Origin: JAKZSU01 sp047517485
GTDB taxonomy: Bacteria > Pseudomonadota > Alphaproteobacteria > UBA7887
Assembly: GCA_047517485.1 (NCBI GenBank)
Contig: JAKZSU010000173.1
Span: 1-9,773 of the forward strand
Direction of reading: 5' to 3'
DNA length: 9,773 bases
This document shows, piece by piece, positions 1-7,002 of this stretch. The translations under genes were made by a program, and so were the position numbers. Position 1 is the first letter of the stretch, and every line of letters begins with the position of its first letter. The notes beneath the pieces were generated by a model, which was not told the DNA's origin, did no database searches, and saw nothing but the letters and a program-made list of their open reading frames with translations.

Positions 1-141
1 ACACTTTGTTACAGATCCTCTCGGTGACCCTCTTCGAGAAAATGCCCTTACATCAAGCACTTGCGGGAGACGAAAACAGATGCAACGCTTCGCAAATAAC
101 CAACCAATTGAATTTATTCGATTTTTAACCGGACACTAGTG
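1..141 (+). mobile_element. 3' end of an IS4-family insertion sequence (enters from the left)
   Basis: This segment holds the last codons of an IS4-type transposase and, just past its stop, an AT-rich stretch ending in CCGGACACTAGTG. The tip CACTAGTG is itself palindromic and sits inside the perfect 12-bp palindrome GACACTAGTGTC (132-143). From memory, ends of this kind occur in one IS4 subgroup, but I cannot see the opposite end or a target duplication, so the exact boundary (about 139-143) is uncertain. The element is lower in GC than the genes to its right. It ends about 30 bp from the stop codon of the leftward modular gene, so it has separated that gene from whatever followed it. Confidence 0.65.
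3..128 (+). CDS. IS4-family transposase, C-terminal fragment (5' end outside window)
   Basis: The third forward frame is open from the window edge to a TAA at 126-128 and encodes 41 residues. The peptide starts with a TLLQILSVTLFEKMPLHQAL stretch and ends in NQLNLFDF. A hydrophobic ILSVTLFEK-type helix followed by a short linker and an NQLxLF-type terminus is the recognisable C-terminus of IS4-family DDE transposases. The catalytic residues lie upstream, outside the window, so it cannot be judged whether the enzyme is intact. Another forward frame is also open here, to a TAG at 137-139, but its peptide has no recognisable character. Confidence 0.7.
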   Translation, partial: TLLQILSVTLFEKMPLHQALAGDENRCNASQITNQLNLFDF

Positions 142-170
142 TCGACAATTGTCAATTCGATTCAATGTTA

Positions 171-1412
171 TTACCCATTCATCTTGGCATCCGCCATCAT
201 ATCCCAGAACTGTTGGTCGTCGATTTGATAGATGTCACGTGGTGTTCCGCGCAGTTCGATGTTCTGATCTTGCAGAAAACGAATACCGGCGGTCACATAT
301 TTTGCAAGCAGCCCGTCGTCGGCAATGTCCAACCCCTGTCCGAAGACAAACCCAACAACTCCTACCACTAAAATTGTAGCGCCGGTACCAAGTGCTACGG
401 CCGGAAAGAAAAATCCAACGGCTGCGACCGTCATTGCCGCGAGCACGGTCGCGACGACGGCCTTGGCAGCGCCGCTAACAAAATTTCCGACGGACTCTTC
501 CCATTCGGTCGTTTCGGTCACCACCTTCATAATCTCCAAGCCGCCGATTACGATGACTTCCAAGGCGGAGCCCTTGGCCGTCTTACCGACCGCCTCGGCG
601 ACCTTGACGGCAATGATCTTGGGAGGCTGGGAAAGAAAGTCCAAAATCTTTTTTGAAACGCTCGCTCTACGCGGCACTTCCGCCAAAAGCGCCTTGGTAC
701 CCCCGGAATCGATGAGCTTCGCGCTATGCACGGAGTCGAAACCGAGTTTCTCGGCATATTTCAATGCGGTTTCGCCCGCGCCAGCCGCAGTGGGAAGGCC
801 GAAACCTAATTCTTCGTCGAGGGCTTCATCCAACTCGACGACGGCGAGCATGGTGTCGCGTACGTTGAAATCGATGTGCAGGTCTGCGAAATCCTGGTTC
901 AGTTCCCGTACCGAAGCACTATCCGCCAGCATGCTGATCACCATGCGGCCGGGCGCCGCGTTGGGATCGAGGTCGAGGCGCGGGTCGGATTTCAGCACTT
1001 TCGCGACTGCCGCCCGGATCGCGTCGGGGGCTTTGTCGTCCGCCATCGGGCGCCCTCGACTGTCAAGAAATACGCCGTAGCCCACTCCGATGCGCAGATC
1101 GATGCGACCGGCTCGATTCCGCGGCGGCTCGCGTGGGACCAGCGGCAGGCCCAGGGTGTCCTCGATGGCTTTCGCCACCGGCTCGATCGCCGCGAGCATC
1201 GCCTTGGGGATGCGCGAGAACGACACCGACGTCGTGTTCCCGGCGCCCTCGGCAAACGCGATCGCATGGTCCTTCACACCGGTGAGTCGCTGCAACTCTT
1301 GCGGCAGCGCGGCGATCAACGCTTTCTCAGTCTCTTCGCCACGGTGGAGCCCGCCGGTCGGCTTGATGTCGGCGGCGATCTGGAACTCGTTGAAGGCCTT
1401 GTGCAGCGCCAC
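171..1412 (-). CDS. C-terminal part of a modular protein: half PG-binding-like domain, unknown middle, hydrophobic hairpin
   Basis: The 413-residue frame starts at a GTG (1410-1412) preceded by a weak AAGG five bases upstream, and ends TAATAA. It is in the same frame as the upstream ORF and separated from it by one TGA and nine codons, so it is most simply the 3' part of a single 688-codon gene. Residues 1-36 (FNEFQ, then TGGLH..E.TEKAL) are the second half of a peptidoglycan-binding-like domain whose first half lies before the TGA. Residues about 40-300 are not recognised. Residues about 315-361 form two hydrophobic, Gly/Ala-rich segments with a short turn, followed by LDIADDGL. This resembles the hydrophobic hairpin of colicin-type pore-forming toxins, but the similarity is structural impression only. 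If made alone from the GTG, the protein would lack the N-terminal domain. Codon use is less GC-biased than in the central operon. Confidence 0.7.
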   Translation of the reverse strand: MALHKAFNEFQIAADIKPTGGLHRGEETEKALIAALPQELQRLTGVKDHAIAFAEGAGNTTSVSFSRIPKAMLAAIEPVAKAIEDTLGLPLVPREPPRNRAGRIDLRIGVGYGVFLDSRGRPMADDKAPDAIRAAVAKVLKSDPRLDLDPNAAPGRMVISMLADSASVRELNQDFADLHIDFNVRDTMLAVVELDEALDEELGFGLPTAAGAGETALKYAEKLGFDSVHSAKLIDSGGTKALLAEVPRRASVSKKILDFLSQPPKIIAVKVAEAVGKTAKGSALEVIVIGGLEIMKVVTETTEWEESVGNFVSGAAKAVVATVLAAMTVAAVGFFFPAVALGTGATILVVGVVGFVFGQGLDIADDGLLAKYVTAGIRFLQDQNIELRGTPRDIYQIDDQQFWDMMADAKMNG

Positions 1413-1439
1413 GCTCGCCTTGCCGTCGATCGCCGCGGT

Positions 1440-1442
1440 TCA
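1440..1442 (-). other. In-frame TGA at a position equivalent to a conserved Trp
   Basis: The reading frame is open from 2237 to 171 except for this one codon. The residues around it (AI-stop-TAAIDGKAS) line up without gaps with SFWTGKIDGKMS in the first domain of the same protein (Trp at residue 38), and the TGA falls on that Trp. One G-to-A change, TGG to TGA, explains it. TGA is a genuine stop elsewhere in the window, ending the genes at 8083 and 5833, so reassignment of TGA is unlikely. A nonsense mutation, a base-call error or leaky readthrough all remain possible. Confidence 0.75.
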
Positions 1443-2237
1443 AATCGCCCCGCCGACCGGCCGGTTGATGTTGGCGAGCGCCGCTTGGGCCGCCGCCACG
1501 TCGTGCACCGGGCCGGTGAATTTGTTGATCTTGCCGGTGAGCATGTGGTGCCCGGCTGGGCCGGCACGCAAGCTTCCCGGACGAAAGCGGATCGGCCGAG
1601 TGGTCGCCAAGACCAGCGGGTCGCTCGACAGCGCCCGCACGTTGGCAAAGCTCGCCGCCAGCAGTTGCAGTTGGCGCCACTCCTGTTGGCTCGGTTCCGG
1701 CGTCACCTCGACCTCGAAACGCAGGATGCCCGACGGCTCTGTCTTCATCTCGACGTAACTCATCACCAATGCGAGTTGACGGAACGCCGCGCCGCGATAG
1801 GCGGTGAGATCGTTATTCAGGTGCATCGGCAGCACCAACGTTTTCAGAAACTGGTCGCGAGGCAACGATTTGTTATAGCCCTGCGGCACCTTCACCGGCT
1901 GCCGTCCGGTGCTGGCGGTTTTGGTGTTGATGTTATTATTGTGAGCGGCATTGCTCCTTTCGGCGACCATGCCTTTGAACGCCGCCGGCAACACCTTCTC
2001 GAGGGACTGACATGTCGGGCAATTCTTACCAACCCGGCCGACGGCAGGCGTACGCAGTGCGCGTTGACAGAGCGTGATCGCGTCCATCATATCGGGCGAC
2101 ATCTTGCCGTCGATCTTGCCAGTCCAAAAACTTCCGTGGCCCGGAACCCTGGCGTTCGCCAGCGCGGTCTGGATGCAGATGACGTCCTCGCGGCGGTTAT
2201 ACCCGCCGCGTCCGACCGGGTGCATTATCACGGGCAT
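1440..2237 (-). CDS. N-terminal part of a modular protein with PG-binding-like domain, cut short by an in-frame TGA
   Basis: I choose the ATG at 2235-2237 (265 residues) because GGGAGG (2245-2250) lies seven bases upstream of it. The ATGs at 2243 and further upstream are too close to or beyond that site. Residues about 10-65 resemble a PF01471-type peptidoglycan-binding fold: V.CIQ.AL, then GSFWTGKIDGKMSP, then DAIT.CQ.A. A linker with NCPTC (residues 72-76) follows, and then a conserved block (DQFLKTLVLP, LTAYRGA, LRFEVEV) of unknown function. Residues 245-265 begin a second PG-binding-like domain that runs into the TGA at 1440-1442. There is no signal peptide, so export would need a dedicated system. 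A diverged paralogue starts at 9257. The domain reading is by eye. The protein could be a truncated product or half of an inactivated gene. Confidence 0.75.
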   Translation of the reverse strand: MPVIMHPVGRGGYNRREDVICIQTALANARVPGHGSFWTGKIDGKMSPDMMDAITLCQRALRTPAVGRVGKNCPTCQSLEKVLPAAFKGMVAERSNAAHNNNINTKTASTGRQPVKVPQGYNKSLPRDQFLKTLVLPMHLNNDLTAYRGAAFRQLALVMSYVEMKTEPSGILRFEVEVTPEPSQQEWRQLQLLAASFANVRALSSDPLVLATTRPIRFRPGSLRAGPAGHHMLTGKINKFTGPVHDVAAAQAALANINRPVGGAI

Positions 2238-2244
2238 GGTCATG

Positions 2245-2250
2245 CCTCCC
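2245..2250 (-). promoter_or_regulatory. Ribosome binding site GGGAGG that sets the start at 2237
   Basis: GGGAGG on the minus strand lies seven bases before the ATG at 2237 and only one base before the ATG at 2243. It therefore favours the inner ATG. The same arrangement is kept exactly in the paralogue (9244-9249). Confidence 0.7.
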
Positions 2251-2288
2251 ATAATGAATGGATGAAATTGATATCTCAAGTTCTAGGC

Positions 2289-2317
2289 ATAGTGGCATAA
2301 CGAACCAGAAACGTCAA
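2289..2317 (-). promoter_or_regulatory. Sigma70-like promoter of the left modular gene
   Basis: On the minus strand TTGACG (2312-2317) is followed by a 17-bp spacer and CACTAT (2289-2294). The -35 box matches consensus at five of six positions. The -10 box keeps the A, A and T that matter most. Transcription would give a leader of roughly 45 nt. The same elements at the same spacing occur before the paralogue, with two spacer mismatches right next to the -35 box, which supports function. Confidence 0.55.
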
Positions 2318-2343
2318 CAATCTTTTTACAAAAACCGCGACAA

Positions 2344-2362
2344 GTCCCCACAATACGGGGAC
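2344..2362. promoter_or_regulatory. Conserved palindrome GTCCCC-N7-GGGGAC, left copy (possible operator)
   Basis: The 6-bp arms are perfect. The 7-base centre differs from the right copy by one base while both arms are retained. It sits about 27 bp upstream of the -35 box of the left modular gene, at the very edge of the repeat shared with the paralogue. The position suits an activator or repressor site better than a terminator, because no T-run follows directly. The binding protein is unknown. Confidence 0.45.
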
Positions 2363-2531
2363 GAACCGCACAAAACAGGGAGAAATTCGTCTTTAGATCG
2401 GTTACTCAGTCTCCGAATAGGGGCGAGGTAACCTGTTTCAGGGAGCGAGAAGTACCCGCGTTGCGGTCCTCGGCCCCGACCGGATCGCGCGCGCCGTCGC
2501 TGTGGATCGGTCTATTTTTGGCGAGCAGTCG

Positions 2532-2559
2532 GCGACATCCTTTCGCCAGCGGATATACT
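2532..2559 (+). promoter_or_regulatory. Candidate promoter of the hydrolase gene
   Basis: GCGACA (2532-2537) and TATACT (2554-2559) are separated by 16 bp. They match the sigma70 -35 at four of six and the -10 at five of six positions. The -10 box stands out in GC-rich surroundings and lies about 40 bp before the start codon at 2601. Confidence 0.4.
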
Positions 2560-2600
2560 GCGCGTCGGATCCATAGGTTCGGCGACGAAGGGAAGCTCTC

Positions 2601-3554
2601 ATGCGCAAGATTCATCCGGGGTTCGGCGGCGCGCCGGCACCGCATTTCATCGCCGCCGTGATCGCCGCCGCGGTCGCCGCCGTGGTCATCGCCTTCGGCC
2701 TCGCCGCGACCGGGGCCCAGGCGCAGCAGCGCAACTTCGACGATGTCGAGATCGTCACCCATCAAGTCAGCGACACGGTGTATATGCTCGCCGGCGCGGG
2801 CGGCAATATCGGCGCCTCGGTGGGCCCCGACGGCATCTTTCTCATCGACGATCAATACGCCCCGTTGACCGACAAGATCCTCGCGGCGTTGGCGCGGATC
2901 TCCGACCAGGACGTGCGCTTTTTGATCAACACCCACATCCATCCCGACCATGTCGGCGGCAACGAGAATCTCGGCCGCCTCGGGGTCACCATCGTCGGCC
3001 ATGACAGTATTCGCAGCCGCCTCGCCGGGGAGTCCAGATATCCGCCGGCGCCGCCGATCGCGCTTCCCGTCATCACCTTCAAGGATCGCGTCACCTTCCA
3101 TCTCAACGGCGAGGCGGCGCACGCGATCAAACTACCGAACGGCCATACCGACGGCGACACCATCGTCCACTTCACCGGCTCCGACGTGATCCATACCGGC
3201 GATATGTTTCGCACCACCAGTTTTCCGGTGATCGATACCCGGCACGGCGGCACCTATCGCGGCACGCTTCAGGCGCTCGATCAGGTGATCGCGCTCGCCG
3301 GCGCGGCGACCAAGATCATCCCCGGTCACGGCGGGGTCACCGACCGGGCGATGGTGCAAACCTTCCGCGCCATGGTGGCGACCATCGGCCACCGGGTGCA
3401 AGCGCTGATCGACGACGGCCAATCGCTCGAGCAAGTGGTCGCCGCTCAGGTCACCGCCGATTACGACGAAAGATGGGATTTCCGCCCCGGCTTCTTCATC
3501 ACCAAGGACGACTTCGTCGCGACGATCTACACCGAACTCAAGGGCGGGGCATAA
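2601..3554 (+). CDS. Periplasmic metallo-beta-lactamase-fold hydrolase
   Basis: The 317-residue protein is a metallo-beta-lactamase superfamily member. The zinc ligands are visible in order: HxHxDH as H112-I-H114-P-D116-H117, H182 in NGHTDGD, D201 in HTGDMF, and H243 in PGHG. These are the residues expected for a two-metal hydrolase. Residues 1-41 form a signal peptide: a basic start, a long Ala/Val-rich hydrophobic core (about 17-37) and an AQA site before QQ, so the enzyme probably works in the periplasm. The ATG at 2601 is preceded by AAGGGA seven bases upstream. The sequence looks like the MBL-fold hydrolases often annotated near quinoprotein or thiol pathways rather than a typical antibiotic beta-lactamase, but the substrate cannot be inferred. 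The gene stands alone, divergent from the modular gene and convergent with the catabolic operon. Confidence 0.92.
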   Translation: MRKIHPGFGGAPAPHFIAAVIAAAVAAVVIAFGLAATGAQAQQRNFDDVEIVTHQVSDTVYMLAGAGGNIGASVGPDGIFLIDDQYAPLTDKILAALARISDQDVRFLINTHIHPDHVGGNENLGRLGVTIVGHDSIRSRLAGESRYPPAPPIALPVITFKDRVTFHLNGEAAHAIKLPNGHTDGDTIVHFTGSDVIHTGDMFRTTSFPVIDTRHGGTYRGTLQALDQVIALAGAATKIIPGHGGVTDRAMVQTFRAMVATIGHRVQALIDDGQSLEQVVAAQVTADYDERWDFRPGFFITKDDFVATIYTELKGGA

Positions 3555-3587
3555 ACACCCTGGCGCCTAGACACCGATTAAAACGGT

Positions 3588-3607
3588 CGCCCCCGCCCGC
3601 CGGGGCG
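3588..3607. terminator. Possible hairpin between convergent genes
   Basis: CGCCCC (3588-3593) can pair with GGGGCG (3602-3607) across an 8-base loop in the 114-bp gap between the hydrolase stop (3554) and the operon's last stop (3669). No T-run follows on either strand, so it is at best a weak bidirectional terminator, or just GC-rich sequence. Confidence 0.2.
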
Positions 3608-3668
3608 GCAAGCGCGACCGCGCGACCGAGCTTAGGCGAGGAGAGCTTGGCCGGCGCTTGAACGCGCT

Positions 3669-5810
3669 TTAAACTTCAACCCTCTTTACGATCAACGCAT
3701 CCACCACCGTGACGCCCGCGCCTTGGCTGTGAACGATCACCGGATTGAGGTCGATCTCCTCGATCGCATCGCCCAGATCGGTGGCGAGATCGGAGAGCGC
3801 GACCATCACCGCGACCAGCGCCGCGATGTCGTTTGGTGGCGCGCCGCGCACCCCATCGAGCAGCGCCCGTCCCTTCACCCTGTCGAGCATCGCATGCGCC
3901 GCGTTGGGCCCGAGCGGGAGCGGCGCGAACACCACGTCGCCGATCAGTTCGGCGAGCACGCCGCCGAGCCCCGCCATCACCATTGGCCCATAGGTCTGGT
4001 CGCGGACGATTCCCAAAATCATCTCGACGCCAGGCTTGGCCATCGGTTGCACCAGGACGCCGCGGATGTCGGCTTCCGGCGCATGGGCGCGCGCGTTGGC
4101 GATGATATTTTCATAGGCATCGCGCGCCGCCGCCGCACCGTCGATGCCGAGCGCCACGGCGCCGGCGTCGGATTTGTGCGGCAGGTCCGGCGATTGCACC
4201 TTGAGTGCCATCGCGCCGTCGGCTAGCGCCGCCGCCTCGTCCGCGCTCCTCGCCAGTTGAGATCGCGGCACCGCGATCCCATAGGCGCCGAGCACCGCCA
4301 GCGCCTCGTACTCACACAGCACCAGCCCGGCATCTTCCAAACGGCGTGCCGCCACGGCACGATCCGGCACGGGTCTGTCGATCACCGCCTCGGGTTTGAG
4401 AATACGCTCGCGAAACGCGCGGTAGCGCGCCATCTCCGCCATCGTCGCGGCGCAGTTCGGCATGCTGGTATACAGCGGGTAGCCGGCGCCGGTGATCGCC
4501 GCCGCGGTCGCGGGATTGGGTGTCGTGTAGGAGCAGAACAGGATCGGTTTGTCGGTCGCCTCGGCCAGGGTCTTCAGCCGTTCGCCGTCGCTTTGGAACA
4601 GGCCGGCGTTGACCGCCGAGGTCACCACGATCACCGAGTCCACGGTGTCCGAGCGCGCCACCATTTCCGCCAAGCGGGCGTGGCCGACGCGCCAGATCGC
4701 CTGTGCGGTGACGTCGACGGGGTTGCCGGTCGATCCGTAGCTTGGTAAGTGTTCGGCGATTGTGGCGCGGGTCGCCGGGTCGAGTTGCGGCACCTCGAGA
4801 CCGGTCTCGGCGCAGACATCCGCCATCCAGCCGCCGGCGCCGCCCGAGGGGGTGAAGATGCCTACGCGGTTTCCCTGAGGAAGTCGGTTGCGATATCGGG
4901 AAAACCCTTGCGCGAGATCGACCATCCGCTCGATGTCGCCCCCCTCGATGATGCCGTAGTGCTCGGCCATTGCCCGATAGCCGGCTACCGATCCGGCCAA
5001 GGCCGCGGTATGCGACAGCGCGGCGCGGCGGCCGGCGTCGGACCGGCCGATCTTGGCGGCGATCAGAGGCTTGCCGGCGCGCAGCGCTTTTTCCGCGATT
5101 CCGCCCAGACGCTCCGGCGTCTTGATGTCCTCGAGGAACAGGATGAACACCTCCGCGCGGTCCTCGTCGAGCATGTGGTCGAGCAGGTCGAGGGTGTTGA
5201 GGCACGCTTCGTTGCCGGTGGTCATCACCACGTTGAACGGGATCGCCTTCGGCCGGCCGCGGTCGTAGAACGAAAATCCCAAGCCGCCGCTTTGGGCGAT
5301 GACCGCGACGTGGCCGTCGCCTCGCCCGGGCGGCATCAGCGGCGCATCACCGCCGTCGACCACCGGCGAAAAGGTGGCGCACAATTCGGTCTCGAAATTG
5401 GCGAAACCCACCGAGTTGGGCCCGCACACCGCCATGTCGTAGCGCGCCGCGATGGCGCGCACCTCGGCTTGCAGCGCGGCGCCATCCTCGCCCGCCTCCT
5501 CGGCGAAACCGCTGGCGATAATGTGCGCCGCCTTAACCCCCGCGGCGCCGCATTCCGCCAAGGCGTCGGGAACATAGCGCGCCGGCACGATCAGCAAGGC
5601 AAGATCGACCGGCCCAGGCACGGCGCCAATTGAACCATGGGCCGGCAGGCCCTGGATTTCGGATTCTCCGCGGCTGATCGGATAGATCGCGCCTGCGTAG
5701 GCGTGGCGCCGCATCACCCGGACAATACGACCGCGCAAGCTGGTCTGATCCGACGACGCGCCGACGATGGCGACCGCGCGCGGCCATAGGAGCGCATGGA
5801 TGTCGGGCAC
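3669..5810 (-). CDS. NDP-forming acyl-CoA ligase (acetate--CoA ligase family)
   Basis: The enzyme converts a carboxylic acid, CoA and ATP (or GTP) to an acyl-CoA, via a phosphohistidine. I start it at a GTG (5808-5810), which has GGAGG five bases upstream and gives 713 residues. The longer frame to 5888 would overlap the previous gene and adds Ala/Pro-rich sequence with no family character. Domains in order: CoA-binding Rossmann domain (residues 1 to about 140, AIVGASSDQTS at 14-24, CGPNSVGF at 129-136), ligase core with the phospho-acceptor His in LSHTAALAG (H267), a second flavodoxin-like domain, and a C-terminal ATP-grasp domain with KVQSPDLPHKSDAG and GVEMILG..RD..YGPMVM..LGG. It is the last gene of the operon, 22 bp after the dehydrogenase. 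Acids such as hydroxycinnamates are activated by relatives of this type, but the substrate here is unknown. Confidence 0.9.
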   Translation of the reverse strand: MPDIHALLWPRAVAIVGASSDQTSLRGRIVRVMRRHAYAGAIYPISRGESEIQGLPAHGSIGAVPGPVDLALLIVPARYVPDALAECGAAGVKAAHIIASGFAEEAGEDGAALQAEVRAIAARYDMAVCGPNSVGFANFETELCATFSPVVDGGDAPLMPPGRGDGHVAVIAQSGGLGFSFYDRGRPKAIPFNVVMTTGNEACLNTLDLLDHMLDEDRAEVFILFLEDIKTPERLGGIAEKALRAGKPLIAAKIGRSDAGRRAALSHTAALAGSVAGYRAMAEHYGIIEGGDIERMVDLAQGFSRYRNRLPQGNRVGIFTPSGGAGGWMADVCAETGLEVPQLDPATRATIAEHLPSYGSTGNPVDVTAQAIWRVGHARLAEMVARSDTVDSVIVVTSAVNAGLFQSDGERLKTLAEATDKPILFCSYTTPNPATAAAITGAGYPLYTSMPNCAATMAEMARYRAFRERILKPEAVIDRPVPDRAVAARRLEDAGLVLCEYEALAVLGAYGIAVPRSQLARSADEAAALADGAMALKVQSPDLPHKSDAGAVALGIDGAAAARDAYENIIANARAHAPEADIRGVLVQPMAKPGVEMILGIVRDQTYGPMVMAGLGGVLAELIGDVVFAPLPLGPNAAHAMLDRVKGRALLDGVRGAPPNDIAALVAVMVALSDLATDLGDAIEEIDLNPVIVHSQGAGVTVVDALIVKRVEV

Positions 5811-5815
5811 GCGAA

Positions 5816-5820
5816 CCTCC
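5816..5820 (-). promoter_or_regulatory. Ribosome binding site GGAGG that sets a GTG start at 5810
   Basis: GGAGG lies five bases before the GTG at 5810, inside the 22-bp gap after the dehydrogenase stop. No comparable site precedes the upstream ATG at 5888. Confidence 0.6.
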
Positions 5821-5832
5821 GCCGCCGGCGGC

Positions 5833-6996
5833 TCAGCGCAGGCCGAGGCCGCGGGCGATGATGCCGCGCAGGATCTCGCGGGTCCCACCCTGGATGGTGA
5901 GCTTCGGCGCGATCATCGTCGCCCGCGCCAGCACCGCCTCGAAACCGGGCGTGTTGCCGGGCTCGAATTCGACGAAGGCCGCCAAGTCGCGCGCCTTGGC
6001 GGGCAGCGCCTGCTCCCAATTGGTACCGAGATCCTTGACGATCGAGGCCTCGAGCACCGGCTCCTTACCCGCCGCCAATTTGCCGGCGACCGAAATCGAC
6101 ATCCGCCGGAGACTATTGAGCTGGGCAACCAATCGCCCGACCCCCTCGGCGCCGCGCAGATCGGGCTCGGGCCCGAGCACGCGGATCAGCTCGACCAACA
6201 CCTGATAGGTATCGAGAAAGCGCTCCGGACCGCTACGCTCGAACGCCAACTCGGCGGTCACCTGCTTCCACGCCATGTCGGGCTCGCCGAGCAGCGCGTT
6301 CTCGGGCAACACCACGTCCTCGAACAGCACCTCGTTGAAATCATGCTGGCCGGCCATGTTGGGCACCGCCGTCACGGTGATCCCCGGCGTCTTCATGTCG
6401 ACGAGAAACTGGCTGAGCCCGTGACGGCGATTGTCGTCGGGCGCCGGCGAGGTCCGTAGCACGGCAATCATATAGTCCGCGTGATGCGCGTAACTGGTCC
6501 ACAGCTTCCGCCCATTGACCCGCCAGCCACCGCCGTCGATCTTCTCCGCGCGGGTCTTGGCGGCGAACAGATCGGAGCCCGAATCCGGCTCGCTCATACC
6601 AATGCAGAACGTGCATTCGCCACGTGTAATGCGCGGCAGAATGTCGTCCTTGATTTCATCAGCCGCGTAGCGCAGCAGCACCGGCCCGCTTTGGCGATCG
6701 GCGACGAAATGGCCCTGGGTCGGCGCGTTGGCGATAAGAAATTCCTCGTTCACCACATAGCGTTCGAAAAAACTCCGCTCAGCCCCGCCATAGCGTTTCG
6801 GCCAGGTCATGCCGATCCACCCCTTGGCGCCGACCCGGCGGCTGAAGTCACGATCGAGCGGCCCGCGCCCGCCGACCCCGGAAGGATCGAACGCGCCGCC
6901 GGCGATCTCGGCGTCGAGGAAGGCGCGCACCTCGGCGCGCAAGGTCTCGGCCTCGGGCGGCAGGGTAATCGGATCAAACGCGATCTTGCCGGACAT
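5833..6996 (-). CDS. Acyl-CoA dehydrogenase, larger subunit type
   Basis: The product is an FAD-dependent dehydrogenase that would form the alpha,beta double bond of an acyl-CoA and pass electrons to ETF. I choose the ATG at 6994-6996 (387 residues) because GGAGGG at 7003-7008 sits six bases before it. The frame opens further upstream only by overlapping the previous gene. The FAD/substrate signature CIGMSEPDSGSD is at residues 131-142, WRVNGRKLWTSYAHHADYM at 158-176, and the C-terminus has GGTREILRGIIARGLGLR. The canonical C-terminal catalytic Glu (as in a YEGT motif) is replaced by Gly at this GGT. A Glu in ELAFERSGPER (about 249-259) is the likely base, as in dehydrogenases that carry it on the mid-protein helix. 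It ends with TGA. Its partner is probably the adjacent smaller dehydrogenase, as in two-subunit enzymes such as pimeloyl-CoA dehydrogenase. Confidence 0.92.
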   Translation of the reverse strand: MSGKIAFDPITLPPEAETLRAEVRAFLDAEIAGGAFDPSGVGGRGPLDRDFSRRVGAKGWIGMTWPKRYGGAERSFFERYVVNEEFLIANAPTQGHFVADRQSGPVLLRYAADEIKDDILPRITRGECTFCIGMSEPDSGSDLFAAKTRAEKIDGGGWRVNGRKLWTSYAHHADYMIAVLRTSPAPDDNRRHGLSQFLVDMKTPGITVTAVPNMAGQHDFNEVLFEDVVLPENALLGEPDMAWKQVTAELAFERSGPERFLDTYQVLVELIRVLGPEPDLRGAEGVGRLVAQLNSLRRMSISVAGKLAAGKEPVLEASIVKDLGTNWEQALPAKARDLAAFVEFEPGNTPGFEAVLARATMIAPKLTIQGGTREILRGIIARGLGLR

Positions 6997-7002
6997 AGTC
7001 TG

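Larger units (their letters stand above)
1941..2365 (-). repeat. Inverted repeat, left arm (promoter plus 5' coding region of the modular gene)
   Basis: Read on the minus strand, this 425-bp block matches 9129-9553 on the plus strand without an indel. I counted about 45 mismatches by hand. Most lie in codons after residue 25; 2212-2308 is identical to the other arm over 97 bp. Similarity begins abruptly at the palindrome (2344-2362) and fades after the GCCGCTCAC motif in the linker. The arms flank 6763 bp that hold the hydrolase gene and the four-gene catabolic operon. Confidence 0.9.
2238..2600. other. Divergent intergenic region between modular gene and hydrolase gene
   Basis: The 363 bp between the two start codons hold, from the left, the leader, promoter and palindrome of the leftward gene, then unconserved sequence, then a candidate promoter for the rightward hydrolase. 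A 6-bp inverted repeat GGTTAC / GTAACC (2400-2405 and 2428-2433, 22-base gap) is present, but nothing supports a function for it. I see no convincing small gene. Confidence 0.5.

Noticed and set aside
144..153. Second palindrome GACAATTGTC next to the IS end
   Set aside because: It is only 10 bp, AT-rich and could be chance. There is no stem-loop with T-run and no matching copy elsewhere in the window.
1440..1442. TGA read as selenocysteine or as Trp through a changed genetic code
   Set aside because: The aligned residue is Trp, not Cys, and TGA ends two well-defined genes (8083 and 5833). A point mutation or base error is simpler.
876..2300. A 474-codon open frame on the plus strand opposite the modular gene
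   Set aside because: It is Arg/His/Gly-rich antisense sequence typical of high-GC shadow frames, has no recognisable domain, and its mirror appears opposite the right copy only where that copy is conserved.
2406..3122. A 238-codon open frame on the minus strand over the hydrolase gene
   Set aside because: The plus-strand gene has a complete zinc-ligand set and signal peptide. The antisense frame is low-complexity Arg/Asp/Gly sequence without motifs.
4749..5633. A 294-codon plus-strand frame inside the CoA ligase gene, and similar frames at 5767-6459 and 8311-9021
   Set aside because: All lie opposite genes with clear family motifs and have shadow-type composition.
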